Positions 42,140 to 50,815 of a DNA stretch of 64,000 nucleotides are shown in pieces (the stretch's first letter is position 1; each line of letters begins with the position of its first letter). Source of the DNA: Oscillibacter sp. (GTDB lineage: Bacteria; Bacillota; Clostridia; Oscillospirales; Oscillospiraceae). Where the stretch lies: contig JAFXQV010000004.1 of the NCBI GenBank assembly GCA_017526785.1, forward strand, positions 62,001 through 126,000, read 5' to 3'. The position numbers were made by a program, and so were the translations under genes. The notes below the pieces were generated by a model. It had not been told where the DNA came from, searched no databases, and saw only the letters and a program-made list of their open reading frames with translations.

Positions 42140-43354
42140 TTACTGACGGTCTTTGAAGATGTTGAACAGGGAACCCCAGTAATCGTCGTCACTGTTGGCG
42201 GACTTCTGCGGGTCGGCGGCGGGAGTGGCCTCCACGGTCGGCGCGGGGGACGGTTCCGGCTGTACGACGGGCGCGGGGGACGGCTGAACCGCGGGAGCCG
42301 CGACGGGTTGCGATACCGGAACGGCTTCCGGCGCGGGCGTGTACACGGGAACCGCCGCCCGGACGGGCTGCGCGGCCGGGGCGTCGACACTCGACTTGGC
42401 CTTGTCAAAGCCCGTGGCGATGACCGTCACGCGGATTTCGTCGTCCATGTTCTCGTCGAACGTCGCGCCAAAGATGGTCAGCGCGTCGGGATGTACGGCC
42501 TGCTGTACGAGACTGGCCGCTTGGTCGACTTCTTCCAGACCGATGTCCGGGGAACCCGTGATGTTAATCAGAATGCCGCGCGCGCCCTCGATGGACGTTT
42601 CCAGCAACGGGCTGGAAATCGCCATACGGGCGGCCTCCTCGGCCTTGCTCTTGCCTCCGGCACGCCCGACGCCCATGTGCGCCATGCCGGCGTCTTTCAT
42701 GACGGCGGTCACGTCGGCGAAGTCCAGATTGATAAAGCCGGTGTCCCGAATCAGGTCGGAGATGGACTGCACGGCCTGCTTCAGCACGTCGTCGGCGATT
42801 TCAAAGGCGTTGACAAAGGTAATCTTCTGGTCAGTCGCGAATTTCAGGCGGTCGTTGGGGATAATCACCAGAGAGTCGACTTTGCTTTCCAGTTCGGCGA
42901 TACCCGCCTCGGCACAGCGCATTCTCTGCTTGCCCTCGAAGCCAAAAGGTTTCGTGACCACGGCGACGGTCAGAATGTCCATTTCCTTGGCAATCTCGGC
43001 CACGACGGGAGCCGCGCCCGTTCCGGTGCCGCCGCCCATTCCGGCGGTAATAAAGACCATGTCCGTATCTTCAAGCGCCTTGGAAAGCTGATTACGGCTC
43101 TCTTCGGCGGACTTGCGTCCCACTTCCGGATTGGACCCGGCACCCTGTCCGTGCGTGAGTTTCTCGCCAATCTGGATTTTTGAAGTGGCGCTGGAGATGT
43201 TCAAGGCCTGCTTGTCCGTATTGACCGCCACGAAGTCAATGCCCTTGATACCGGAATTGACCATGCGGTTGACGACGTTACTGCCTGCTCCGCCGACGCC
43301 AATGACCCTGATGTTGACAACGCTTTCGGGTCCCGTGTCTAATCCAAATGCCAT
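42140..43354 (-). CDS. ftsZ: Cell division protein FtsZ
   Basis: This 404-residue tubulin-like GTPase has VIGVGGAGSNVVNRM (18-31), the tubulin signature GGGTGTG (107-113), the T7-loop area NLDFADV and the usual C-terminal domain. The linker (about 320-385) is rich in repeated P, A, V and Q (APAVQPSPAPVVQPEPSPAP). The extreme C-terminus, DDDYWGSLFNIF, is the likely interaction peptide for SepF/FtsA-type partners. It builds the Z-ring. It is separated from ftsQ by 157 bases with its own promoter at 43423-43451. No ftsA is present upstream. Confidence 0.98.
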   Translation of the reverse strand: MAFGLDTGPESVVNIRVIGVGGAGSNVVNRMVNSGIKGIDFVAVNTDKQALNISSATSKIQIGEKLTHGQGAGSNPEVGRKSAEESRNQLSKALEDTDMVFITAGMGGGTGTGAAPVVAEIAKEMDILTVAVVTKPFGFEGKQRMRCAEAGIAELESKVDSLVIIPNDRLKFATDQKITFVNAFEIADDVLKQAVQSISDLIRDTGFINLDFADVTAVMKDAGMAHMGVGRAGGKSKAEEAARMAISSPLLETSIEGARGILINITGSPDIGLEEVDQAASLVQQAVHPDALTIFGATFDENMDDEIRVTVIATGFDKAKSSVDAPAAQPVRAAVPVYTPAPEAVPVSQPVAAPAVQPSPAPVVQPEPSPAPTVEATPAADPQKSANSDDDYWGSLFNIFKDRQ

Positions 43355-43422
43355 GTTACTGCCTCCTGCCTTTTGTATCGGCGAACGGTTCCGCCGTTGT
43401 TTGTATGATTTGCGTCCGCTCT

Positions 43423-43451
43423 ATTGTATGACACTTTTCCTGTCCGGTCAA
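43423..43451 (-). promoter_or_regulatory. Sigma-A promoter of ftsZ
   Basis: On the minus strand TTGACC (43451-43446), 17 bases and TACAAT (43428-43423) lie about 69 bases before the start, between ftsQ and ftsZ. Confidence 0.78.
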
Positions 43452-43511
43452 GCCCCCATTCTCAAAATTTAACGATTTTTTTACAAAACCCCCGGAACAC
43501 GGAAAGATTTC

Positions 43512-44411
43512 TCAGCGGACATTCGGCTGGAAATAGTTTTTGTCGTCGCGGGTGAGGTCGAAAGTCCCGGTCATGTTGTCCTGAATCTTTTCCCCGGAGA
43601 TATAGACTTCCAGCGCGTGGAGCTTGAAATTGTAGTCGGCGTCCAGCGGGAACTTGACGGTGAAGCGCCCGCCGTAGTCGACCAAAATGCAGTCGTGCTT
43701 GTCGAGGCGGATACCGTCCACGTCGTCGAGAACCTGCTTTTCGTCCAGCGCGGTCAGAAGTCGGACTAAACTCCTCTGCTGTGGCAGATACTCGCTCGGC
43801 AAGGCAATCTGTGTCCCGATGGACGGCGACAGAATCGGGCAGCCCGTAATCTGGGCGTAGCCGTCGGCGGCGGAGATGTCGAGGCGGTCAACAATTTTCC
43901 CGCTGGGGCTGACGAGCCAGCACGCGCCGTCCTGCGCGACCGCCAGCGGAATGACGCACTCTTTCAGGTCGATAATGAGCGTGTCGGGGAAATTCCGGCT
44001 GATGTGGACATCCTCCAAGTAGGTCAACTCCCGGATGAGCCTTTCGGCCATGCGGTACTTGTTCATTAAAAACATGTTTTGCCCGTCGGAAACGCCCGCA
44101 ATGGACAAAATTTCGGCGTCGCTGTAGCGGTGCGCGCCCGTGATGTTCACGATTTTGACGCGGAAGAACATAATCAGCGCCGACAGCACCATGACAACGA
44201 TAATCAGCGAGGACAGCACCCGCGACAGATAGCCCCGCTCGGTGTGGACGCGTCTGTGCCGCCGTCTGGGACGCCGGACGCGTTCCCGCCCCGCGTCCCG
44301 GACGGGTCGCGGTTCCCGCGCGATATTGGCGCGGCGCTTGTCACGGCTCCGGCGTTCCCGCTGATGTCCGCTCTGTCGGTTGCCTCTCCGGCTGTTCTTG
44401 CCCTCTGCCAT
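43512..44411 (-). CDS. ftsQ: Cell division protein FtsQ/DivIB
   Basis: This 299-residue protein has a very basic cytoplasmic N-terminus (about 1-68, rich in R), one membrane helix (about 72-95), then a POTRA domain beginning FRVKIVNITGAHRYSDAEIL and an FtsQ beta domain. It belongs to the FtsQ-FtsL-FtsB complex that activates septal wall synthesis. ATG 44411 with CAGGAGAC upstream is preferred; a GTG at 44447 overlapping murA is possible. It follows murA and precedes ftsZ, the usual murA/murB-ftsQ-ftsZ order. Confidence 0.9.
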   Translation of the reverse strand: MAEGKNSRRGNRQSGHQRERRSRDKRRANIAREPRPVRDAGRERVRRPRRRHRRVHTERGYLSRVLSSLIIVVMVLSALIMFFRVKIVNITGAHRYSDAEILSIAGVSDGQNMFLMNKYRMAERLIRELTYLEDVHISRNFPDTLIIDLKECVIPLAVAQDGACWLVSPSGKIVDRLDISAADGYAQITGCPILSPSIGTQIALPSEYLPQQRSLVRLLTALDEKQVLDDVDGIRLDKHDCILVDYGGRFTVKFPLDADYNFKLHALEVYISGEKIQDNMTGTFDLTRDDKNYFQPNVR

Positions 44412-44443
44412 AATTTGTCTCCTGTACAATTTCCCGCCCAATT

Positions 44444-45694
44444 TCACATAGGTTCCACATCCCCGCCCAGCGCGGACAGGTCACGGGCGATGTCCTCATA
44501 GCCCCGTTGAATGTGGCGCAGGTTTCCGACACGGGTTTCCCCGTCGGCGGACAGCGCCGCCACGCACAACGCCGCGCCCCCGCGCAAGTCCGTACACTCC
44601 ACCGCCGCGCCGCGCAGGGACGCCACGCCGTTGACCACCGCCACGCGTCCGAAAACACGGATGTCCGCGCCCATGCGGCGGAGTTCCGCGACGTGTCGGT
44701 AACGGTTCTCGAACAGGTTTTCTTCAAAGATGGTCGTGCCGTCGGCGCGGAGGAGCGCCGCCATAAACAGCGCTTGCGCGTCGGTCGGGAATCCCGGGTA
44801 CGGCGCGGTATGAATCGGTTCCACGGCTTTGAGCCGCGACGCCGCCCGGAAGCGAATCCCGTTCGCGTCGGGCGTGGCCTGACAGCCGCTTTCGCGCAGT
44901 ACGGACAGCGCCGCGTCAAGGTGCCGCGCCTCCGCGCCCCGCAGGAAGATTTCTCCGCCCGCCGCCGCCGCCGCGCACAGATACGTAGCGGCCACAATCC
45001 GGTCGGGCATGACCGGATATGTACAGCCGTGCAGGAGCGGCCGCCCCGCGACGGCGACGGTATCCGTACCCGCGCCGCGCACGTCGCCGCCGCAGGCGTT
45101 GAGGAATCCGGCGAGGTCGACAATTTCGGGTTCCCGCGCCGCGTTGCGGACAACGGTCACGCCGCCGCCGCCGCAGGCCGCCAGCATAAGATTTTCGGTC
45201 GCGCCCACGGACGGCACCGGAAGCACGATATCGCCTCCGCGCAGGCGGCAGGCGTCGCAACACAGCACGCCGCCGCGCTCCTGAACGTCCGCGCCCATGG
45301 CGCGAAGTCCGGACAAATGCAAATCAATCGGACGCGCTCCGAGGTCACAGCCGCCGGGCATGCCGCAGGACGCCCGGCCGCACCGCGCCAGAATCGCGCC
45401 CAAGAATACGACGGACGAGCGCATTTCGCGCATGAGCGTTTCGGAAATCGGGCGGCCACGGAAAGAGGCCGTGTCGATATTGAGCGTGTCGCCGTCCCAC
45501 GCCGCCGAACAGCCCAGCTCCCGCAGAATGCAAATCGACATTTCCACGTCCCGCAGACGCGGACAGCGCGTCAGCGTCACAACGCCGTCGACCAGCGGCA
45601 CCGCCGCCAGAATCGGCAGGACGCTGTTTTTCGCGCCCTGCACGCGGACTTCCCCCGACAGAGGCCGTCCGCCCCGGATTACGATTTCTTTCAT
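44444..45694 (-). CDS. murA: UDP-N-acetylglucosamine 1-carboxyvinyltransferase MurA
   Basis: This 416-residue protein starts KEIVIRGGRPLSGEVRVQGA. The catalytic loop ASCGMPGGCDLGARPID has the reactive cysteine at about 116, and a second domain follows with ADRILAATY-like PDRIVAATYLCAAAAAGG and GFPTDAQALFMAALL. It catalyses the first committed step of peptidoglycan synthesis, joining enolpyruvate from PEP to UDP-GlcNAc, and is the fosfomycin target. The presence of the Cys predicts sensitivity. It lies between murG and ftsQ, a common position in Clostridia dcw clusters. Confidence 0.96.
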   Translation of the reverse strand: MKEIVIRGGRPLSGEVRVQGAKNSVLPILAAVPLVDGVVTLTRCPRLRDVEMSICILRELGCSAAWDGDTLNIDTASFRGRPISETLMREMRSSVVFLGAILARCGRASCGMPGGCDLGARPIDLHLSGLRAMGADVQERGGVLCCDACRLRGGDIVLPVPSVGATENLMLAACGGGGVTVVRNAAREPEIVDLAGFLNACGGDVRGAGTDTVAVAGRPLLHGCTYPVMPDRIVAATYLCAAAAAGGEIFLRGAEARHLDAALSVLRESGCQATPDANGIRFRAASRLKAVEPIHTAPYPGFPTDAQALFMAALLRADGTTIFEENLFENRYRHVAELRRMGADIRVFGRVAVVNGVASLRGAAVECTDLRGGAALCVAALSADGETRVGNLRHIQRGYEDIARDLSALGGDVEPM

Positions 45695-45771
45695 AGCCGT
45701 TCCCCCACAAAATAGGCGTAACCCGTCGGGCGGCGGGTCCGTCTCATCCTATGGGGAGAGCGCGAAAACGG

Positions 45772-46899
45772 TTACTTTTCGATGGATTCCACGGTGTCCA
45801 AAATGCGTTCCGTCGCGTCGCGGATACCCAGCGACGCCATTGCCGCCGACATGCGCTCCAGCCGCGCCGGGTCGCGCAGAACGTCGCTGACGGTCTTGAA
45901 TAGCAGTTGCCCGGAACACTCCGGCTCCGTCAGCACGACCGCGCCCCCGGCTTCCTCTAACGCCCTCGCGTTCTTCTCCTGATGATGATTCGTCACGTAC
46001 GGCGACGGCACCAGTACGGCCGGGACGCCCAACGCGGTCAACTCGCTGAGCGTCGACGCCCCGGCGCGGGAGATTACCAAGTCCGCCGCCCGCATGACAA
46101 GCGGCATATTGTACAGGTACTCGACCAGCCGAACGGACGACGCGTCGACGCCCTTTTCCTTTAAGAGTGCCTGAATCACGGGAAATCCGGCCTTCCCGGC
46201 GGAGTGGATGTGATGAAACGGCGTCTTGACGGCTTCCAGCGCGATGAAGTCGGCCATTTGCCGATTCATGCCCGACGCCCCCAGCGAACCCCAGAACGAC
46301 ACCACAAGCGGCTTTCCGTCGTCCACGCCGAGTTCCCGCTTTGCTTCGGACTTCGTACGCGTGAAGAAGTCGCCCCGGACGGGCGTCCCCGTGACGATGA
46401 CTTTCTCCGGGTGCTTATAATTCGCGCGGCAGGCCTCAAAGCCCACCATAATCCGGTCTACGACAGGCTCTAAAAGTTTCGTGGTCAAGCCGGGAATCAT
46501 GTTGGATTCGTGAACCGCCGTCGGAATGCCGAGTTTCGCGGCGGCCTTGACGGCCGGATAACTGGCGTATCCGCCCGTGCCAATGACCGCTTCCGGGCGG
46601 AACTCCAACAGAATCCGCTTGGCCTCCGCCGGGGAACGCGCCAAGTTGAACACGGAGACTAAATTGTGACGCAGTTCTTTCACGGCGAAAGAGCGGTGAA
46701 AATTCGATACGTGTACTGTCTTGAACGGGTACCCGGCCTTTTCGAGTAAATCGCGTTCGAGGCCGCGTTCCGCGCCCACAAACAGGAATTCGGCGTCGGG
46801 GCATTCCTCCCCGATTCTCTGCGCGAGCGCGAGGGCGGGGTTGACGTGTCCCGCCGTGCCGCCGCAGGTGAAAAGCACCCGTTTCCAAGCCTTTTTCAT
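45772..46899 (-). CDS. murG: MurG, lipid II synthase
   Basis: This is a 375-residue GT-B glycosyltransferase. The N-terminal loop is FTCGGTAGHVNPALALAQ, the second G-loop is IGTGGYASYP, and the C-terminal UDP-GlcNAc binding region includes SRAGASTLSELTALGVPAV with the catalytic-region motif. It adds GlcNAc to lipid I on the inner membrane face. It lies 16 bases downstream of ftsW and upstream of murA; this ftsW-murG order matches the dcw cluster. The start ATG 46899 has GGGGGCG upstream. Confidence 0.96.
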   Translation of the reverse strand: MKKAWKRVLFTCGGTAGHVNPALALAQRIGEECPDAEFLFVGAERGLERDLLEKAGYPFKTVHVSNFHRSFAVKELRHNLVSVFNLARSPAEAKRILLEFRPEAVIGTGGYASYPAVKAAAKLGIPTAVHESNMIPGLTTKLLEPVVDRIMVGFEACRANYKHPEKVIVTGTPVRGDFFTRTKSEAKRELGVDDGKPLVVSFWGSLGASGMNRQMADFIALEAVKTPFHHIHSAGKAGFPVIQALLKEKGVDASSVRLVEYLYNMPLVMRAADLVISRAGASTLSELTALGVPAVLVPSPYVTNHHQEKNARALEEAGGAVVLTEPECSGQLLFKTVSDVLRDPARLERMSAAMASLGIRDATERILDTVESIEK

Positions 46900-46915
46900 G
46901 CCCGTACGCCCCCCG

Positions 46916-48208
46916 TCATAGTTTCATCTGGCGCGACACCGAAAGCACAATCCCCATTTCCGCCAGTTGTATCAGAATCGCCGTGCCGCCGTAGCTGAAG
47001 AACGGCAGGGAAATTCCGGTTGTCGGCAGGAATCCCGTCACGACGCCGATATTGAAAAACGTCTGCATGGCCATCTGTGTGATGACGCCCGTCACCAACA
47101 GGCTACCGAAACGGTCTCTGGCGTGCAGGGCAATCCAGTAGCCGCGCAGAATCATGGCCGCGAACAGCAACATAATTAATGTCGCGCCAATCAGCCCGAG
47201 TTCCTCGCAGACGACCGCAAAAATGAAATCGTTGTGTTCTTCGGGCAGGTAGAGGAACTTCTGGCGGCTCTTGCCCAGCCCGACGCCGAACAGGCCGCCG
47301 GAACCAATCGAAATCAGGCTCTGCACGAGCTGGTATCCCTGATTCTGCGCGTCAATGAAGGGGTTCCGCCACATGGCAATTCTCGATTGACCGTACGGGA
47401 TAACGCCTTTTATCATCAGAAGCGCCCCGAACCCCGCGCCGCCGACCGCGCCCAGCACCCATTTGAGTTCGATACCGCCGACTAACATCAGCACCGCGCC
47501 CGTACCCAGAATCAGAATCGTTCCGGACAAATGCGGCTCCATCATCATCAGCACGGCGATAACGCCCATAATTTTCATATAGGGCAGAATGCCCTCCTGA
47601 AACGTACGCATTTTGTCGCGCTTGCGGGAGATGTCGGCCGAAAACCAGATAATGACCGCGAGTTTCGTAATCTCCGAGGGCTGGAACCGGAACAGATTCC
47701 CCACGCCAATCCAGCGCCGCGCGTTGTGGCTCAGCTTGCCGATTCCGGGTATCAGCACTAAAATTAACATGACAATGGACACTATCAGAAACAGTTTTGC
47801 GACTGCCCGCAGGCGCTCATAGTTGATGTGGCTTGCCATCAGCATGAAGCAAACGCCCGTCAGCGCAAAGAGGCCTTGAAGCCGGAAAAAATAGGTCGGG
47901 TCCTGCTTCTCGTAGTAGGCCGAGGGGAAACTGGCCGACAACAGCATGACCAGTCCAACCGCCGTCAACAGCAACACCAGCAGGCAAAACGGCAAGTCAA
48001 TCGGGCCGCTGGCAAGTTCGCGGCTTTCGCGCTCTTTCTCGCGCACTTTCTCGCGTACCTGCCTGTCCCGGCTCTCTTTCTTCTTGCGCGCCTGCCGCTG
48101 CTCCGGCGTCGGAGGCGGCTCTTTCGGCGCGGATACCGCGGCCTTTCCGCGCAGTACGTCCGCCGCGTCCCGGAGTCTCAGCCATAAATCCCGCTGTCGT
48201 CGCGCCAT
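46916..48208 (-). CDS. ftsW: FtsW/SpoVE SEDS-family lipid II polymerase
   Basis: This 430-residue protein has a charged cytoplasmic N-terminus (about 1-70, rich in K, R and E with a PPPTPEQRQARKKKESR stretch) that is longer than usual. About ten membrane helices follow. SEDS marks include KQDPTYFFRLQG, NARRWIG, FRFQPSEITKLAVI, LPEEHNDFIFAV and the terminal FFSYGGTAIL. It polymerises glycan strands at the septum with a class B PBP. In a spore former this gene could be either FtsW or SpoVE; the dcw position does not decide. murD, often just upstream, is absent. Confidence 0.93.
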   Translation of the reverse strand: MARRQRDLWLRLRDAADVLRGKAAVSAPKEPPPTPEQRQARKKKESRDRQVREKVREKERESRELASGPIDLPFCLLVLLLTAVGLVMLLSASFPSAYYEKQDPTYFFRLQGLFALTGVCFMLMASHINYERLRAVAKLFLIVSIVMLILVLIPGIGKLSHNARRWIGVGNLFRFQPSEITKLAVIIWFSADISRKRDKMRTFQEGILPYMKIMGVIAVLMMMEPHLSGTILILGTGAVLMLVGGIELKWVLGAVGGAGFGALLMIKGVIPYGQSRIAMWRNPFIDAQNQGYQLVQSLISIGSGGLFGVGLGKSRQKFLYLPEEHNDFIFAVVCEELGLIGATLIMLLFAAMILRGYWIALHARDRFGSLLVTGVITQMAMQTFFNIGVVTGFLPTTGISLPFFSYGGTAILIQLAEMGIVLSVSRQMKL

Positions 48209-48235
48209 TCCGACGCCTCCTTCCGTTCGTGAATG

Positions 48236-49225
48236 TCACGCGCCGTAGCGGTTCCGTACCGCCATGTACGCCACCAGACAGCACACCGCCGTCAGCCCAG
48301 AAAACACGCCCACTACTTTCCACTCGCTCCACCCGGACAGCTCCAAATGATGATGAAGCGGTGCCATCTTGAAGATACGCTTGCCGTGCGTGGCCTTGAA
48401 GTAGCCCACTTGGATAATGTCCGACATGGTTTCGGCGATATAGACAATCCCCACGGGCAACAGCACCAAGGGCATATCCATAGCGAAGGCCAGCGCCGCG
48501 ACGGCTCCGCCCAAGAACAGACTGCCCGTGTCGCCCATGAACACGACCGCCGGGTGCGCGTTGTAGAACAGGAACGCCGTCAGACCGCCCGCCATTGCCG
48601 CCGGAAACAGACCTTGCACGCCGTCGGGGTTCCACGTCAGCGCCACGGCCGCGAAAAAGCCCATGACAACCAGCGTCACGGTCGCCGCGAGGCCGTCCAC
48701 GCCGTCCGTAAGGTTCACGGAGTTGACGCACCCCACGATTACGAACGCCGCGAAGAACAGATAGACGTACCAGTTCAACGAGAAAGATATGTCCATGCCG
48801 GGGACGTAGACCGTATTTTTCAGGAATCCCTCATGGCGCATAATCGTAAGGAAGATGACGGACGCGGCCAGTTGTAAGAGGAGTTTCTGACGGGCGGTCA
48901 AGCCCTCATTCCGGTGGTGGCGGACTTTCTGGAAGTCGTCGACAAAGCCGATAGCCCCGAAGCCCAGCGCGAACAGCAGAATATACAGGTGTACGAAGAC
49001 CCCCGCCCGCATGTACGGCAGGCCGAACGCGAACACCGCGACAGCGGTTCCCATAATGAACATAATGCCGCCCATGGTCGGCGTGCCGGATTTTTTCGCG
49101 TGCCAAGTGGGGCCGTCGGCGCGGATTTCCTGACCGGCGTGCAGTTTGCGCAGTTCCTCCAAGACGTAGTGTCCGAGAACGAGCGTCAGCGCGAAGCTGA
49201 CCAGAAATGCAAGACAGGCTGTCAC
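48236..49225 (-). CDS. mraY: Phospho-N-acetylmuramoyl-pentapeptide transferase MraY
   Basis: This 329-residue protein has about ten membrane helices and shows KKSGTPTMGG, FVDDFQKV (with the aspartates that bind Mg), NSVNLTDGVDGLA and FMGDTGSLFLGG. It transfers phospho-MurNAc-pentapeptide to undecaprenyl phosphate, giving lipid I. The start is GTG 49225, with AAAGGAGCG upstream. It follows murE directly; murF, which would normally lie between the two, is missing. The 3' neighbour is ftsW. Confidence 0.96.
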   Translation of the reverse strand: MTACLAFLVSFALTLVLGHYVLEELRKLHAGQEIRADGPTWHAKKSGTPTMGGIMFIMGTAVAVFAFGLPYMRAGVFVHLYILLFALGFGAIGFVDDFQKVRHHRNEGLTARQKLLLQLAASVIFLTIMRHEGFLKNTVYVPGMDISFSLNWYVYLFFAAFVIVGCVNSVNLTDGVDGLAATVTLVVMGFFAAVALTWNPDGVQGLFPAAMAGGLTAFLFYNAHPAVVFMGDTGSLFLGGAVAALAFAMDMPLVLLPVGIVYIAETMSDIIQVGYFKATHGKRIFKMAPLHHHLELSGWSEWKVVGVFSGLTAVCCLVAYMAVRNRYGA

Positions 49226-49301
49226 GGTGTTTCAAACGCTCCTTTATGAATTACTCTGCCGCGTACGATACCATAAAGCGGCGCGGAAAGCAAGCGGAAA
49301 A

Positions 49302-50771
49302 TCATTTTCCTTTCCCGAAGTACCGCGCCGTCGGCGACAGATACCCCGCCACAATTTTCCGTTCGTCCATCGGATATTTCACCTGCCCGATTTCCTGATA
49401 GGTTTCGTGACCCTTGCCGCAGAGTACGATTACGTCTCCGGGCTGGGCGCTGTCCATGCAGTAGCGGATAGCGCGTACTCTGTCTTCAATGACGACATAG
49501 GGCGTTTTGGTACCCTCCAAGCCGGGGAGAATGTCGCGGATAATGGCCGAGGGCGATTCCGTGCGGGGATTGTCCGTCGTGATGACCACAAAATCGGCGT
49601 TCGCGGCCGCGACCGCGCCCATTTTCGGACGCTTTGTCTTGTCTCGGTCGCCGCCACAGCCGAATAGCGCAATTGTCCGGCCTTTCGCGAAGCCCCTGAC
49701 GCTTTTTAGTACGTTCTCGAGGCCGTCGGGGGTGTGGGCGTAGTCGATAAGCACCGTGTAGGGCTGGCCGGGCGTCGGGACGACCTCCACGCGCCCCTTG
49801 ACGTGCGGGACAGTGGCGAGAATTTTCGCGCTTTTGTCCAGCGGGATTCCCAAGGCCAGCGCCGCCGCGAGCGCGTCGAGTGCGTTGTAGACCATGAACG
49901 CGCCGGGGATGTTCACGCGCACCGGAACGCAGGCGCGGGGCGTCACCGCCGTAAATGACACATGGTCGGACGCCAACTCGATGTTGTCGGCGCGTAAGTC
50001 GGCCGCCGGGGAGCGTCCGAACGTGGACACCGCGCAGGTAGCGTGTCTTGTCACGCGTTCCGTCCACGGGTCGTCGGCGTTGCATACGCCCTTGTCGCAG
50101 TTCTGGAACAGAATCGCTTTCGCGTCGCAGTAGGCCTCCATGGTCTTGTGGAAGTCGAGGTGGTCTTGCGTCAGGTTCGTGAAAACGCCCACGGCGTAGT
50201 GTACGCCGTATACCCTGTCGAGATACAGCGCGTGGGACGAGACCTCCATCACGACATGCGTACAGCCCGCGTCGCGCATGCGCGCAAACAGGCCTTGTAA
50301 CTCGAAAGATTCCGGGGTCGTGCGCTCCGTGGGGAGAACCTCGTCCCCGATTAGGTTTTGATTTGTGCCGATAAGCCCGACTTTTGCGCCGCCGCTCTTC
50401 TCCAGAATGGCCTTTACAAGGTACGTCGTGGTCGTCTTGCCGTTGGTGCCAGTGACGCCAATCATCGTCATGGCGTCGGCGGGGTGGCGGTAGAAGTTCG
50501 CCCCGATGACCGCCAAGGCGCGCCGGGAGTTGCGTACCTGCACATAGGGAATACCGTCCTTCGGGGGACGTTCGCACACCGCCGCGCAAGCGCCCTTGTG
50601 GTAGGCTTGCGCGATGAAGTCGTGTCCGTCGGCGGCATACCCGGTCATGGCGACGAACAGCCCGCCGGGGCGCGCCGTGCGGGAATCGTAACAGACCGAC
50701 GGAATGTCGCGCTCCATGTCCGCGGTCGCGGAAATGATGTCCAAACCTTTCAAAAGGTCTTTGAGTTTCAT
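49302..50771 (-). CDS. murE: UDP-MurNAc-tripeptide synthetase MurE
   Basis: This 489-residue Mur ligase has the N-terminal domain VCYDSRTARPGGLFVAM and the ATP loop GVTGTNGKTTTTYL. A carbamylated-lysine region follows with HYAVGVFTNLTQDHLDFH, and the C-terminal DNPRTE motif. In this family the DNPR motif marks enzymes that add meso-diaminopimelate, not lysine, so the wall is probably of A1gamma (mDAP) type. It adds the third stem residue. It lies between spoVD and mraY. No murF follows. Confidence 0.95.
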   Translation of the reverse strand: MKLKDLLKGLDIISATADMERDIPSVCYDSRTARPGGLFVAMTGYAADGHDFIAQAYHKGACAAVCERPPKDGIPYVQVRNSRRALAVIGANFYRHPADAMTMIGVTGTNGKTTTTYLVKAILEKSGGAKVGLIGTNQNLIGDEVLPTERTTPESFELQGLFARMRDAGCTHVVMEVSSHALYLDRVYGVHYAVGVFTNLTQDHLDFHKTMEAYCDAKAILFQNCDKGVCNADDPWTERVTRHATCAVSTFGRSPAADLRADNIELASDHVSFTAVTPRACVPVRVNIPGAFMVYNALDALAAALALGIPLDKSAKILATVPHVKGRVEVVPTPGQPYTVLIDYAHTPDGLENVLKSVRGFAKGRTIALFGCGGDRDKTKRPKMGAVAAANADFVVITTDNPRTESPSAIIRDILPGLEGTKTPYVVIEDRVRAIRYCMDSAQPGDVIVLCGKGHETYQEIGQVKYPMDERKIVAGYLSPTARYFGKGK

Positions 50772-50815
50772 AGTAAATGCCTCTTTTCTCTGCTCTCGCT
50801 TCTACAATGGCGCAA